The notes beneath the pieces are model-generated. The model saw only the letters and a program-made list of their open reading frames with translations. It ran no database searches and was not told the origin of the DNA. The translations under genes and the position numbers were made by a program. From Callipepla californica brunnescens (taxonomy: Eukaryota; Chordata; Aves; Galliformes; Odontophoridae), in assembly GCA_023055505.1 (NCBI GenBank), contig JALIRH010000141.1, forward strand, positions 368,501 through 432,500: 64,000 nt of DNA, written 5' to 3'. Shown here piece after piece: positions 1 to 11,430 of the stretch (positions are counted from its first letter, which is position 1; the number at the start of each line of letters is the position of its first letter).

Positions 1-2932
1 GTGTTAGCTTCTGGGTAAGGGATAGGGTTAGGGTAAGGGTTAGATTCAGGGTTAGGGTTAGCATTAGCATCAGGGTTAGGGTTATGGTAAGAGTTAGGAT
101 AGGGAATGGGATACAGTTAGGGTAAGGGTTAGGAATAGGGTTAGGGTTACATTAAGGTTAGGGTTAGTGTTTGGATCAGGAGTAGGGTTAGGAATAAAGC
201 TAGAGTAAGGGCTAGGATTAGGGTTAGGGTTAGGGTAGGGATACGGTTAGGGTAGAGTTAAGGTAAGGGTAGGGTTAGGGTTAGGGAAAGGGTTAGGGAT
301 AGGGTTAGGGTTAGGGTTAGGGTTAGGTTAGGGTTTGGGTTATGGTAAGAGTTAGGATAGGGATTGTGATACGGTTAGGGTAAGAGTTAGGAATAGGGAT
401 AGGGTTTGATTAGGGTAAGGCTTATTGTTTGGATTAGGGGTAGGGTTACGAATAAAGTTAGAGTTAGGGCTAGGATTAGGGTTAGGGTTAGGGTAGGGAT
501 ACGGTTAGGGTAGAGTTAAGGTTAGGGTAGGGTTAGGGTTAGGGTAAGGGTTAGGGTTAGGGTTAGGGTTAGTGTTAGGTTAGGGTTTGGGTTATGGTAA
601 GAGTTAGGATAGGGATTGTGATACGGTTAGGGTAAGGGTTAGGAATAGGGATAGGGTTTGATTAGGGTAAGGGTTATTGTTTGGATTAGGGGTAGGGTTA
701 CGAATAAAGTTAGAGTTAGGGCTAGGATCAGGGTTAGGGTTCGGGATTGGATTAGTGTTAGGGTAAGGAGTAAAGTTAGAGTTAGTGTTAGGATTAGGGT
801 TAGGGTAAAATAGGGTTAGGGGTAGGGTTAGGGTTAGGGTTAGGGTTAGGGTAGGGTTAGGGTTTGGGTTAGGCTAGGGTTAGGGTAAGGGTTAGTGTTA
901 GGGTTAGGGTTAGGGTTAGGGTTAGGGTTACGGTTAGGGTTAGGGTTAGGGTAGGGTTAGGGTTAGGGTTAGTGTTAGGGTAGGTTAGGGTTAGGGTATG
1001 GTAGGGTTAGGGTTAGGGTAGGGTAAGGGTTAGCATTAGGTTTAGGGTTAGGGTTAGGGTTAGAGTTAGGTTAGGGCTAGGGTTAGGGTTAGGGTTAGGG
1101 TTAATGTAGGGTTAGGATTAGTGCTAGGAATCAATTTGGAGGAAGGAAAAGGTATAGGAATTGGTTCATTGTTAGCGTTGGTCTTCAGGGTTAGGGTTCG
1201 GATTTAGCACTATGTTTCAGGTTCCTTTTAGGTTTAGTGATAAGGATTAGGGGTACTTTTAGGTATTGTACAATGCTAAGTGTTAGCTTCTGGGTGGGGG
1301 TTGGGGTTAGATTAAGGGTGAGGGTTAGGGTTAGGACTAGATTTAGGATTAGGTTTAGGAATAGGTTTTCTTTGATTGTTAGGGTGAGAGAAAGGTTAGG
1401 CCTTGGGTTTGTTTTTGGAATAGTTTTGGGTTTCAGAATAGGAATTGGGTTAGTATTTGGAATCTGATTGCTTTAGTATTAGTGTTAGGGTGGGGGTTAG
1501 AAGTTAGGTGAGCGTTGTGGTAATCTAATGCTTTGTGTTAGGCTTAGGGTTGGGCTTTTACTTGAGGTTGGTGTTAGGGTCAGCTTTAGTTTGAAGGTAG
1601 ATTTAGAGTTTAAATTGTGGTCATGCTTTGGATTAGTTTTAGAGTTAGGGTAAGATTTAGGTTTCCTTTCAGTGTTAGGCTGTGAGAACTGTAGGCTTTG
1701 TGTTTTTGGGTTTGTGTTGGGTTTAGGAATTGGAATAGTGTTTGGGATAGTATTAGCGTTAAGGCTGGGGTTAGAGTTAGGTGATGGCTGTGGTAATCTA
1801 ATGCTTTGTGTTAGGTTTAGGGTTGGGCTTCAATCTGGGGTTGGTTTTAAGGTCCCATTTAGATTTCAGGAAGAATTGGAGTTAAATTGAGGTAACGGTT
1901 AGGATTAGATTTAGGGTTCTGATAAGGGTTAGGTTAGGGTTAGGGTTTGGTTCCAAGTTGTTTTTAGGGTTAGGGTTAACGTTAGGTTTCAGGATAGGGT
2001 TAGGAATATAGCTAGGTGTTAGGTAAGGTTTAGTCCTGGGGTTTCAGTTCGGGTTAGGTGAAGCGTTAGTTTTACAGTTAGAAGACATGTTAGGGTTAGG
2101 GTTAGGTTTTGGTGTAGATTTAGGTTTAGGGTAAGGGTTAGGGATGTAGATGAAGGTTTAGTGGAAGGGGTAGGGTTCTCTTTAGTTTTAGGACCAGGGA
2201 AGGGTCCTAAAAGGGCCTTGGCTAAGGGTGAGTTTTAGTATTTGATTTAGCGTTGCGTTCAGGTCTAGGTTAGTTTGAGTGTCAGGCTGAGAGAAGGGGT
2301 AGGCCTTGGGTTTGGTTCTGGCTTAGTGTTAGGTTTAGGAATAGGAATAGTTTTGGTGTTTGGATTGGGTTTGGGGTTAGTAGTAGGGATTGGATTGGGG
2401 TTAGTGTTAGGTGAGATCTGCGGTAATCTGATGCTTTCTTTGAGGCTTGAGGTTTGAGCTTAAACGTGGTGTTGGTTTTAGGGTAGGATTTAGGGCTAGG
2501 GTTTGGTTGAGGGTAGCATTAGGTTTAGGTTTAGGGGAAGGGTTTTGGTTAGGGTAGAGGTTAGAATTCTGGTTTGGGTTAGGAATAGGGTTCTGGACAA
2601 GGTAAGGATTTAGTCCTAGGTTTCCAGTTAGGGTAAGGTGAAGTGCTGGTGTTCTAGTTAGGAGAAGAGTTAGGTTGAGGTTTCGGGTTAGGTTTTTTTG
2701 TCGATTTAGGTTTTAGGTAAGGGGTAGATTTTAGACAACATGAGCTTTCTGGTCAGAGTAGGGTTAGGCCTTAGAATATGGATAAGATTAGGATAAATGT
2801 AGGGTTAGTTTCGGGTTTAGGTTAGTTTGAGTGTTAGGCTGAGAGAAGGGGAGGGCCTTGGGTTTGGGTTTGGTTTAGGGTTAAGATAAGGTTTAGGAAT
2901 AGGAGTAGGTTTGGGGTTTGGATTGGGTTTGG
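1..2932 (+). repeat. Subtelomeric unit copy 1, G-strand block
   Basis: Degenerate TTAGGG-like DNA with the G-rich strand on top. The first 1.1 kb is dense in TTAGGG, TTAGGGTAGGG and TTAGGGTAAGG variants. From about 1100 on, unit-specific sequence follows, such as 'aatcaatttggaggaagg' near 1129 and 'gttccaagttg' near 1950. The same landmarks recur in the same order at 6023, 36884 (partial), 50324, 55546 and 60908. The window starts inside the unit: base 1 corresponds to about 4848 in the next copy. Open frames here encode only Leu/Gly/Val/Arg/Phe-rich low-complexity peptides that track the repeat and are not genes. Confidence 0.9.
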
Positions 2933-3112
2933 ACTTGATAGTGACTCCCCACTGAACCATAACATCAGGGCCCCATAAATATCATCGGAATTGGCAACAC
3001 AAACGGTTGCTACCCGATCTTCAGGTCCTCTGATTGGAATGAACTCAGCACTTTGCTGGCTGTTCCTTGCACCTCCCACCCCACCTAATGTATGTGATGA
3101 TTTGTATGATGC
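2933..3112 (-). pseudogene. Retroviral protease C-terminal fragment, copy 1
   Basis: This non-repetitive insert matches the protease end of the provirus at 46907-47093 almost base for base. On the minus strand it encodes the end of a class II retroviral aspartic protease (frames containing GVGG, SQQSAEF and PEDRVAT, then a displaced frame with a GPDV-type end). The active-site D-T/S-G part is absent. This copy has a private 8-bp deletion near 3007 compared with the other copies. It also shares the frameshift in the GGGGCCC run seen in every copy. It lies exactly where the G-strand block ends and the C-strand block begins. Confidence 0.8.
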
Positions 3113-4605
3113 AACCCAAAACCAAACCCCAGGCCTACCCCTTCTCTCACCCTGACACTCGAACCAAACCTCCGCCTAAACCTAACCCTAATATCTAAGC
3201 CTAAGCCTAACCCTTCCAATTGCCCTAGCCCTAACACTAACCCTTTTCCTATACCTAACCCTGACCTCAGCCCCGATCCTAACCTTTCCCTAACCCTAAC
3301 ACCAACCCGTAACATCATTTGAATCCTAATCCTATTCCAAACCTTAACCCTATCCCAAGGCCTAACCCTACTCTGACCTTTACACTCCAACTAACCCAAC
3401 CTCGATCAATAAATACAAATGGAATCCTAAACCTAAACCTAAACCTAAACCTACTGCTAACACCACAAGTCAGCCTACTTTTCTCCCTAAATCTAATCAC
3501 AAATCTCAAAAAATCTTTGTCCCTATCCCTAATCATAAATCCAGCCCAAACTCTGAAACTTTCCCAAAACCTATGCCTATTCCTAACACTTACTCTTACC
3601 CTAAGTCTATCCCTAACACTAACCCTTCTCCCAGACACAACCCTAAAGCCAACACTAATCCTAACCTAATCTTTATCCTAATCCTAAACCTAATCCTAAC
3701 TCTCACCCTAATTCTAACTCTACCCTAACCCTAACTCTGACCCTCAAACCAAACCCACATTTAAGCACAACCCTAATCCCGACACCTAGCATCAGATTAC
3801 CACAACCCTAACGGAACCCTAACCCTAACACTAATGCTATGACTATCCCAAACCCTAACCCAAGTACTAGACCAAACCATACCCCTATCCCTCACTCTAA
3901 AACTAATAATCCCTAACTAAACTCTAACCGTAACCCTATCCCTAATACTAACACTAATCATCTTTTAAACACCAATGTTATTCCTATTCCTAAACCTTAC
4001 CCAATCTCCAAATGAAATCCAAGGCCGGTGCCTTCTCACACCCTAACGATCAAACCAAACCTACATCTAAACCTAACCCTAAATCCAATCTTTACCCTAA
4101 ACCATACACTTGCCCTGGCCTTAACACTAACCCTTTCCCTATACCTAACCCTAACCCTAACCTTAACACTAATTTGAGGCCTATCCCTAGTAGGAACCCA
4201 AAACCTAATTGGAATCTGAATCCTGTTCTTAACCTTAACCCTAACACGACTTAACTCTACTCTGACCCTAAAAGTCAAATGAACCCTACTCCTTACCCTA
4301 AACCTCAATCTAAACCTAAACCTAACCCTAAACCTAAACTTCACAAGAACACTCAACCTAATCCTAGCACTAACCTAAACTAAAACTAAAACACCTTTTT
4401 TGCTAACCCTAATCCTAAATCTAACCCTAACCCCAAAACTCCCCCAAACCTGACCCTAAACCTAATCCACCCCCAAATCCTTACCCTAACCCTAACCCCA
4501 AACACCCTAATACTAGAACTAAAGCAATCCTTCACCCTAACCCTAAAACTAACAATTTAACTTTGACCCTAAAACTCAAATTCACCCTACATACACTTTA
4601 TGCTA
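3113..4605 (-). repeat. Subtelomeric unit copy 1, C-strand block
   Basis: CCCTAA-like degenerate repeat, the same family as the preceding block but in inverted orientation. Its first 60 bases are the reverse complement of sequence related to 2280-2330 (the 'gagagaaggggtaggcc' landmark). Near 3365 it contains the inverted form of 'gtcagagtagggttaggcc', seen at about 2752. Near-identical blocks occur at 47094, 52291, 57534 and 62900. Confidence 0.88.
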
Positions 4606-4611
4606 CCTAGG
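4606..4611. other. Palindromic C-to-G strand switch (CCTAGG)
   Basis: The orientation of the repeat flips from CCCTAA to TTAGGG at the 8-bp palindrome ACCTAGGT. The same switch, with the same flanks (ctttatgct before, tagggtcaggctc after), is at 48581, 53784 and 59027. CCTAGG is what results when a C-strand repeat and a G-strand repeat meet head to head. Confidence 0.8.
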
Positions 4612-7600
4612 TTAGGGTCAGGCTCAATCTGGGTTTTGTGTTGGGGTCAAAGGGATAGGGTTAGGGTAGAGTTCGAGTTAGGATGAAGGTAATGCTTACA
4701 GATATGTTTAGAGAATGGAACAGGGTTAGGGTTAAGGTTAGGGTAAGGTTGAAGGTTAGGCTCAGGGACAGATTTAGGGTTAGAGTTTGGGTTCCTTTTA
4801 GGTTTAGGGATAGGGTTAGGGTACGGTTACGTATTGTACAACGCTAAGTGTTAGCTTCTGGGTAAGGGATAGGGTTAGGGTAAGGGTTAGATTCAGGGTT
4901 AGGGTTAGCATTAGCATCAGGGTTAGGGTTATGGTAAGAGTTAGGATAGGGAATGGGATACAGTTAGGGTAAGGGTTAGGAATAGGGTTAGGGTTACATT
5001 AAGGTTAGGGTTAGTGTTTGGATCAGGGGTAGGGTTAGGAATAAAGTTAGAGTAAGGGCTAGGATTAGGGTTAGGGTTAGGGTAGGGATACGGTTAGGGT
5101 AGAGTTAAGGTTAGGGTAGGGTTAGAGTTAGGGTAAGGGTTCGGGATAGGGTTAGGGTTAGGGTTAGGGTTAGGTTAGGGTTTGGGTTATGGTAAGAGTT
5201 AGGATAGGGATTGTGATACGGTTAGGGTAAGGGTTAGGAATAGGGATAGGGTTTGATTAGGGTAAGGCTTATTGTTTGGATTAGGGGTAGGGTTACGAAT
5301 AAAGTTAGAGTTAGGGCTAGGATTAGGGTTAGGGTTAGGGTAGGGATACGGTTAGGGTAGAGTTAAGGTTAGGGTAGGGTTAGGGTAAGGGTAAGGGTTA
5401 GGGTTAGGGTTAGGGTTAGGGTTAGTGTTAGGTTAGGGTTTGGGTTATGGTAAGAGTTAGGATAGGGATTGTGATACGGTTAGGGTAAGGGTTAGGAATA
5501 GGGATAGGGTTTGATTAGGGTAAGGGTTATTGTTTGGATTAGGGGTAGGGTTACGAATAAAGTTAGAGTTAGGGCTAGGATCAGGGTTAGGGTTCGGGAT
5601 TGGATTAGTGTTAGGGTAAGGAGTAAAGTTAGAGTTAGTGTTAGGATTAGGGTTAGGGTAAAGTAGGGTTAGGGGTAGGGTTAGGGTTAGGGTTAGGGTT
5701 AGTGTAGGGTTAGGGTTAGGGTTTGGGTTAGGCTAGGGTTAGGGTAAGGGTTAGGGTTAGGGTTAGGGTTAGGGTTAGGGTTAGGGTAGGGTTAGGGTTA
5801 GGGTTAGGGTTAGGGTTAGGGTTACGGTTAGGGTTAGGGTTAGGGTAGGGTTAGGGTTAGGGTTAGTGTTAGGGTAGGTTAGGGTTAGGGTATGGTAGGG
5901 TTAGGGTTAGGGTAGGGTAAGGGTTAGCATTAGGTTTAGGGTTAGGGTTAGGGTTAGAGTTAGGTTAGGGCTAGGGTTAGGGTTAGGGTTAGGGTTAATG
6001 TAGGGTTAGGGTTAGTGCTAGGAATCAATTTGGAGGAAGGAAAAGGTATAGGAATTGGTTCATTGTTAGCGTTGGTCTTCAGGGTTAGGGTTCGGATTTA
6101 GCACTATGTTTCAGGTTCCTTTTAGGTTTAGTGATAAGGATTAGGGGTACGTTTAGGTATTGTACAATGCTAAGTGTTAGCTTCTGGGTGGGGGTTGGGT
6201 TAGATTAAGGGTGAGGGTTAGGGTTAGAACTAGATTTAGGATTAGGTTTAGGAATAGGTTTTCTTTGATTGTTAGGGTGAGAGAAAGGTTAGGCCTTGGG
6301 TTTGTTTTTGGAATAGTTTTGGGTTTCAGAATAGGAATTGGGTTAGTATTTGGAATCTGATTGTTTTAGTATTAGTGTTAGGGTGGGGGTTAGAAGTTAG
6401 GTGAGCGTTGTGGTAATCTAATGCTTTGTGTTAGGCTTAGGGTTGGGCTTTTACTTGAGGTTGGTGTTAGGGTCAGCTTTAGTTTGAAGGTAGATTTAGA
6501 GTTTAAATTGTGGTCATGCTTTGGATTAGTTTTAGAGTTAGGGTAAGATTTAGGTTTCCTTTCAGTGTTAGGCTGTGAGAATTGTAGGCTTTGTGTTTTT
6601 GGGTTTGTGTTGGGTTTAGGAATTGGAATAGTGTTTGGGATAGTATTAGCGTTAAGGCTGGGGTTAGAGTTAGGTGATGGCTGTGGTAATCTAATGCTTT
6701 GTGTTAGGTTTAGGGTTGGGCTTCAATCTGGGGTTGGTTTTAAGGTCCCATTTAGATTTCAGGAAGAATTGGAGTTCAATTGAGGTAACGGTTAGGATTA
6801 GATTTAGGGTTCTGATAAGGGTTAGGTTAGGGTTAGGGTTTGGTTCCAAGTTGTTTTTAGGGTTAGGGTTAACGTTAGGTTTCAGGATAGGGTTAGGAAT
6901 ATAGCTAGGTGTTAGGTAAGGTTTAGTCCTGGGGTTTCAGTTCGGGTTAGGTGAAGCGTTAGTTTTACAGTTAGAAGACATGTTAGGGTTAGGGTTAGGT
7001 TTTGGTGTAGATTTAGGTTTAGGGTAAGGGTTAGGGATGTAGATGAAGGTTTAGTGGAAGGGGTAGGGTTCTCTTTAGTTTTAGGACCAGGGAAGGGTCC
7101 TAAAAGGGCCTTGGCTAAGGGTGAGTTTTAGTATTTGATTTAGCGTTGCGTTCAGGTCTAGGTTAGTTTGAGTGTCAGGCTGAGAGAAGGGGTAGGCCTT
7201 GGGTTTGGTTCTGGCTTAGTGTTAGGTTTAGGAATAGGAATAGTTTTGGTGTTTGGATTGGGTTTGGGGTTAGTAGTAGGGATTGGATTGGGGTTAGTGT
7301 TAGGTGAGATCTGCGGTAATCTGATGCTTTCTTTGAGGCTTGAGGTTTGAGCTTAAACGTGGTGTTGGTTTTAGGGTAGGATTTAGGGCTAGGGTTTGGT
7401 TGAGGGTAGCATTAGGTTTAGGTTTAGGGGAAGGGTTTTGGTTAGGGTAGAGGTTAGAATTCTGGTTTGGGTTAGGAATAGGGTTCTGGACAAGGTAAGG
7501 ATTTAGTCCTAGGTTTCCAGTTAGGGTAAGGTGAAGTGCTGGTGTTCTAGTTAGGAGAAGAGTTAGGTTGAGGTTTCGGGTTAGGTTTTTTTTGTCGATT

Positions 7601-8270
7601 TAGGTTTTAGGTAAGGGGTAGATTTTAGACAACATGAGCTTTCTGGTCAGAGTAGGGTTAGGCCTTAGAATATGGATAAGATTAGGATAAATGTAGGGTT
7701 AGTTTCGGGTCTAGGTTAGTTTGAGTGTTAGGCTGAGAGAAGGGGAGGGCCTTGGGTTTGGGTTTGGTTTAGGGTTAAGATAAAGTTTAGGAATAGGAGT
7801 AGGTTTGGGGTTTTGATTGGGTTTGGGTTAGCTTTAGTGCTAGGTTTTGGTATTGGTTTCGAGTTAGGTGAGGGTTGTGGTAATCTGATGCTTTGTTCAA
7901 GTTTTAGGGTTGGGCTTCAATTTGGGTTTTGGATTAGGATCAGAGTTAGGGATAGCTTGAAGGTAGAGTTAGGATTCGGCTAATAGCTACAGTGATTCTT
8001 ATGGAGACGATTTGGGTCAAGGGTAAGTATTAGGCTTAGCTTTAGATTTAGAGTTAGCTTTAGGTTTAGGATTAGAGTTGTGGTTTTGGTTGGGAGTAGG
8101 GTTAGTGCTAGGTTTGAGGTTAGGGTTAGGGTTAGGTTTAGCATTTCAAGTAAGGCTTAGGGTTATGCTTAGGTTGAGGTTGAGGGTTAGGTTGTGAGTT
8201 AGGGCAAAGATTGTGGATAGGGTAAAGGTTGGAGCTTGGATTAGGTTTCGGGTTAGCAATAGTCTTAGGT
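4612..8270 (+). repeat. Subtelomeric unit copy 2, G-strand block with unfused end
   Basis: TTAGGG-like block collinear with 1-2932 from about 4848 on, and with 48587-52102. It differs in a key way. At 7826 the other copies jump into the retroviral protease fragment ('gggtttgg' then 'acttgatag'), while this copy continues as TTAGGG-like DNA ('gggtttgg' then 'gttagcttt') for another 440 bp. It then meets the 591-bp satellite. This is the best candidate for the pre-fusion sequence. Its peptides are repeat-derived. Confidence 0.88.
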
Positions 8271-11200
8271 GTCATTTCTCCTGTAGACAAATCAGGTGTG
8301 ATTCCACTGCTTCGAAATGTTCAGCAAGAAACCGTATAATCAGAGCATCGCAAAAGCCCCCTTTACCAAGTAGATCACACCAGCAGCGAGCTTTCTGTTC
8401 GAATGGCGCTGATCTGCGAATTCCGATTCTATAGCATCAATCGCGGCTCCTGCGGCTTTTGCCGCTGAAGAAAGACGAGCGTCATCAAGGTGCCGTGCAA
8501 TGAATAGCGGCTTCAAGAATCAGCCGGCAGAGGTCCTAATCAAGCAAATCGCGGTTTCCATGTGAAAGTGACTCCGTTTCAGGAGTTGGAAGTGAATGGA
8601 AGCTGAATCCTAATATTAATGGGAGGGTAAGTTTTGATTCTCATTCTGCTCTGCAACTGTATACAACGTATGTCTGCATCATTCATTCATCTGCGAGCAC
8701 GTTTTCATTCTTTTTCTCTGAGCAGTGTTCTTCTCCTTTTTAGTACCTCTAGATAATACCGACACACCAGTTTTTATGTCGAAGAAACGGATCATTCCGA
8801 TGTTCATTTGGAACGGTATGATATTCAGAGCTAAAGAAGTCAAATAGTAGCGTTGAATACGTCAAGCTGTTTTTTCTACCAAATGCATTGTGTGATTCAA
8901 CCGCTTCGAAATGTTCCCCAAAAACACTGTCATCGGAGCATTGCAAAAGCCTTCTTTAAAAAGCAGAGCAAAACGGCTGCGAGCTTTCTATTTGAAACGA
9001 GAAGAACTGCGTATCAGGCTCGAATCGCATCAATCGCGGCTATTGCTGCTTTTGCCGCTGAAGAAAGACGCCAATAAAACGACAGACGTGCACTGAATAG
9101 CGGCATCAATAATTGCCGGTTGCGGTCAAATTTCATCCAATCGCGTCTAACACGTGAAAGTGACTCGGTTTCAGGAGTTGGAAGTGAATGCATGCTGGAT
9201 CCCAAACTTAGTGGGAGGGAAAGATTTGATTCTCGTGTGTGATTCTACCGCTTCTAAATGTTCCTCATAAAACCTTGTCACCGGAGCTTCGTAATGGCTC
9301 CCTTTAAGAAGCAGAGCAAAGCGGCCGAGAGTTTGATGCTCGAACCGCGCTTAGCCGCGGATTCCCATTCAATCGCATCAATCGCGGCTCCTGCTGCTCT
9401 TGCCGCTGAAGAAAGACGCCAGTCAGACAGCAGCAGTGCACTGAATCGCGGCTTTTCAATAATCAGCCGGTAGCGGTCCTAATCCAGCAAATCGCGGTTT
9501 ACACGTGAAAGTGACGCCGTTTCTGGAGTTGTAAGAGAATGTGTGCTGGATCCCAGTGTCAATAGGAGGGAAAGTTTTGATTCTCATTCTGCTCTGCTAC
9601 TGAATGCAACGTATGTCTGCATCATTCATTCATCTGCGAGCACGTTTTCATTCTTTTCTCCTACCAGTGTTGGTATCGTTTTTACTTCCACAATCTACCA
9701 CATTCACTTCAATTTTCTTACAATACACGTGGATCGTTCTCATTTTCTCTCAAAAAGGTATGTTTTTCAAACTACGGAAGCAATGGAGAGGAGTTAAGTA
9801 CGAAAATTTAATTCTCCCAATGGTATGTGTGATTCTACAGCTTCTAAATGTTCCCCATAAAACCTTGTCACCGGAGCATCGTAATAGCCCCATTTAAGAA
9901 GCAGTGCAAAGCGGCCGAGAGTTTGATGCTCGAACCGCGCTTAGCCGCGGATTCCGATTCACTCGCATCAATCGCGGCTCCTGCAGCTTTTGCCGCTGAA
10001 GAAAGACGCCAGTCAGCCGGTAAAAGTGCACTGAATCGCGGCATCAATAATCAGCCGGTAGCGTTCCTACTCCAACAAATCGCGGTTTACACGTGAAAGT
10101 GACTCGGTTTCAGGAGTTGTAAGTGAATGGATGCCTGATCCCAGTGTTAGTGAGAGGGAAAGTTTTGATTCTCATTCTGCACTGCTACTGAATGCAACGT
10201 ATGCCTGCATCATTCATTCATCTGCGAGCAAGTTTTCATTCTTTTCTCTGAGCAGTCTTGTTACCTTTTTTAGCACCTCTAGTCACACAAGTTTTTCTTG
10301 CCAAACAAACGGATAATTCCGATTGTCATTTGCAACGGTATGATATTCAGAGCTGAGGAAGTGAAATAGAAGCGTTAAGTACGTCAAGCTGTTTCTTCTA
10401 CCAAATGTATGTTTGATTCCACCTCTTCTAAGTGTTCCCCAAAAACACTGTCAGCGGAGCGTTGCAAAAGCCTTCTTTAACAAGCAGAGCAAACCGGCAG
10501 AGTGTTAATATTCGAACCGCTCAGAACCTCGGATACCGCTCGAATCGCATCAATCGCGGCTCCTGCTGCTTTTGCCGCTGAAGAAAGACGCCAGTCAGAC
10601 AGCAGCAGTGCACTGAATCGCGGCTTTTCAAAAATCAGCCGGTAGCGGTCCTATTCCAACAATTCGCGGTTTACATGTGAAAGTGACTCGGGTTCAGGTT
10701 TGTAAGTGAATGTGTGCTGGATCCCAGTTTTAATGGTAAGGAAAGTTTAGATTCTCATTCTGCTCTGTTACTGAGTGCAACGTACGTCTGAATCGTTCAT
10801 TCATCTGCGAGCACGTTTTCATTCTTTTCTCTGACCAGTGCTGTTATCCGTTTTACCTCCTTAATCTACCACATACACTTCAATTTTCTTACAATACCCG
10901 CGGATCTTTCTCATTCTCTCTCAAAAAGGGATGTTTTTCAGAACTATGGAAGCAATGGAGAGGCGTTAAGTACGGAAAGCTGGTTCCTCTCCCAAAGGCG
11001 TGTGTGATTCCACCGCTTCTAAATGTTCCCCAGAAAACCTTGTCACCGGAGCATCGGAATAGCCCCCTTTAAGATGCAGAGAAAAAGCGGCAGAGAATTT
11101 GATGCTCGAACCGCGCTTAGCCGCGGATTCCGATTCAATCGCACCAGTCGCGGCTCCTGCTGCTTTTGCCGCTGAAGAAAGACGCTAGTCAGCCGGTAAA

Positions 11201-11430
11201 AGTGCACGGAATCGCGGCTTCAGTAATCAGCCGGTAGCGGTTCTTCTCTAACAAATCGCGGTTTACACGTGAAAGTGACTCGGTTTCAGGAGTTGTAAGT
11301 GTATGTATGTTGCATCCCAATGTTAGTGGGAGGGAAAGTTTTGATTCTCATTCTGCTCTGCTACTGAATGCAACGTATGTCTGCATCGTTCATTCATCTA
11401 CGAGCACGTTTTCATTCTTTACTCTGACCA
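8271..11430. repeat. Diverged left edge of the satellite array
   Basis: The first five or six monomers are more divergent from each other than those further right. One is shortened: box spacing 347 bp between 9055 and 9402, against about 591 elsewhere. The A-B-C order is not yet regular here. Loss of homogeneity at an array edge is expected where unequal exchange acts less often. The first recognisable satellite sequence is about 8299 ('tgtgattccactgcttcg'). Confidence 0.75.
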
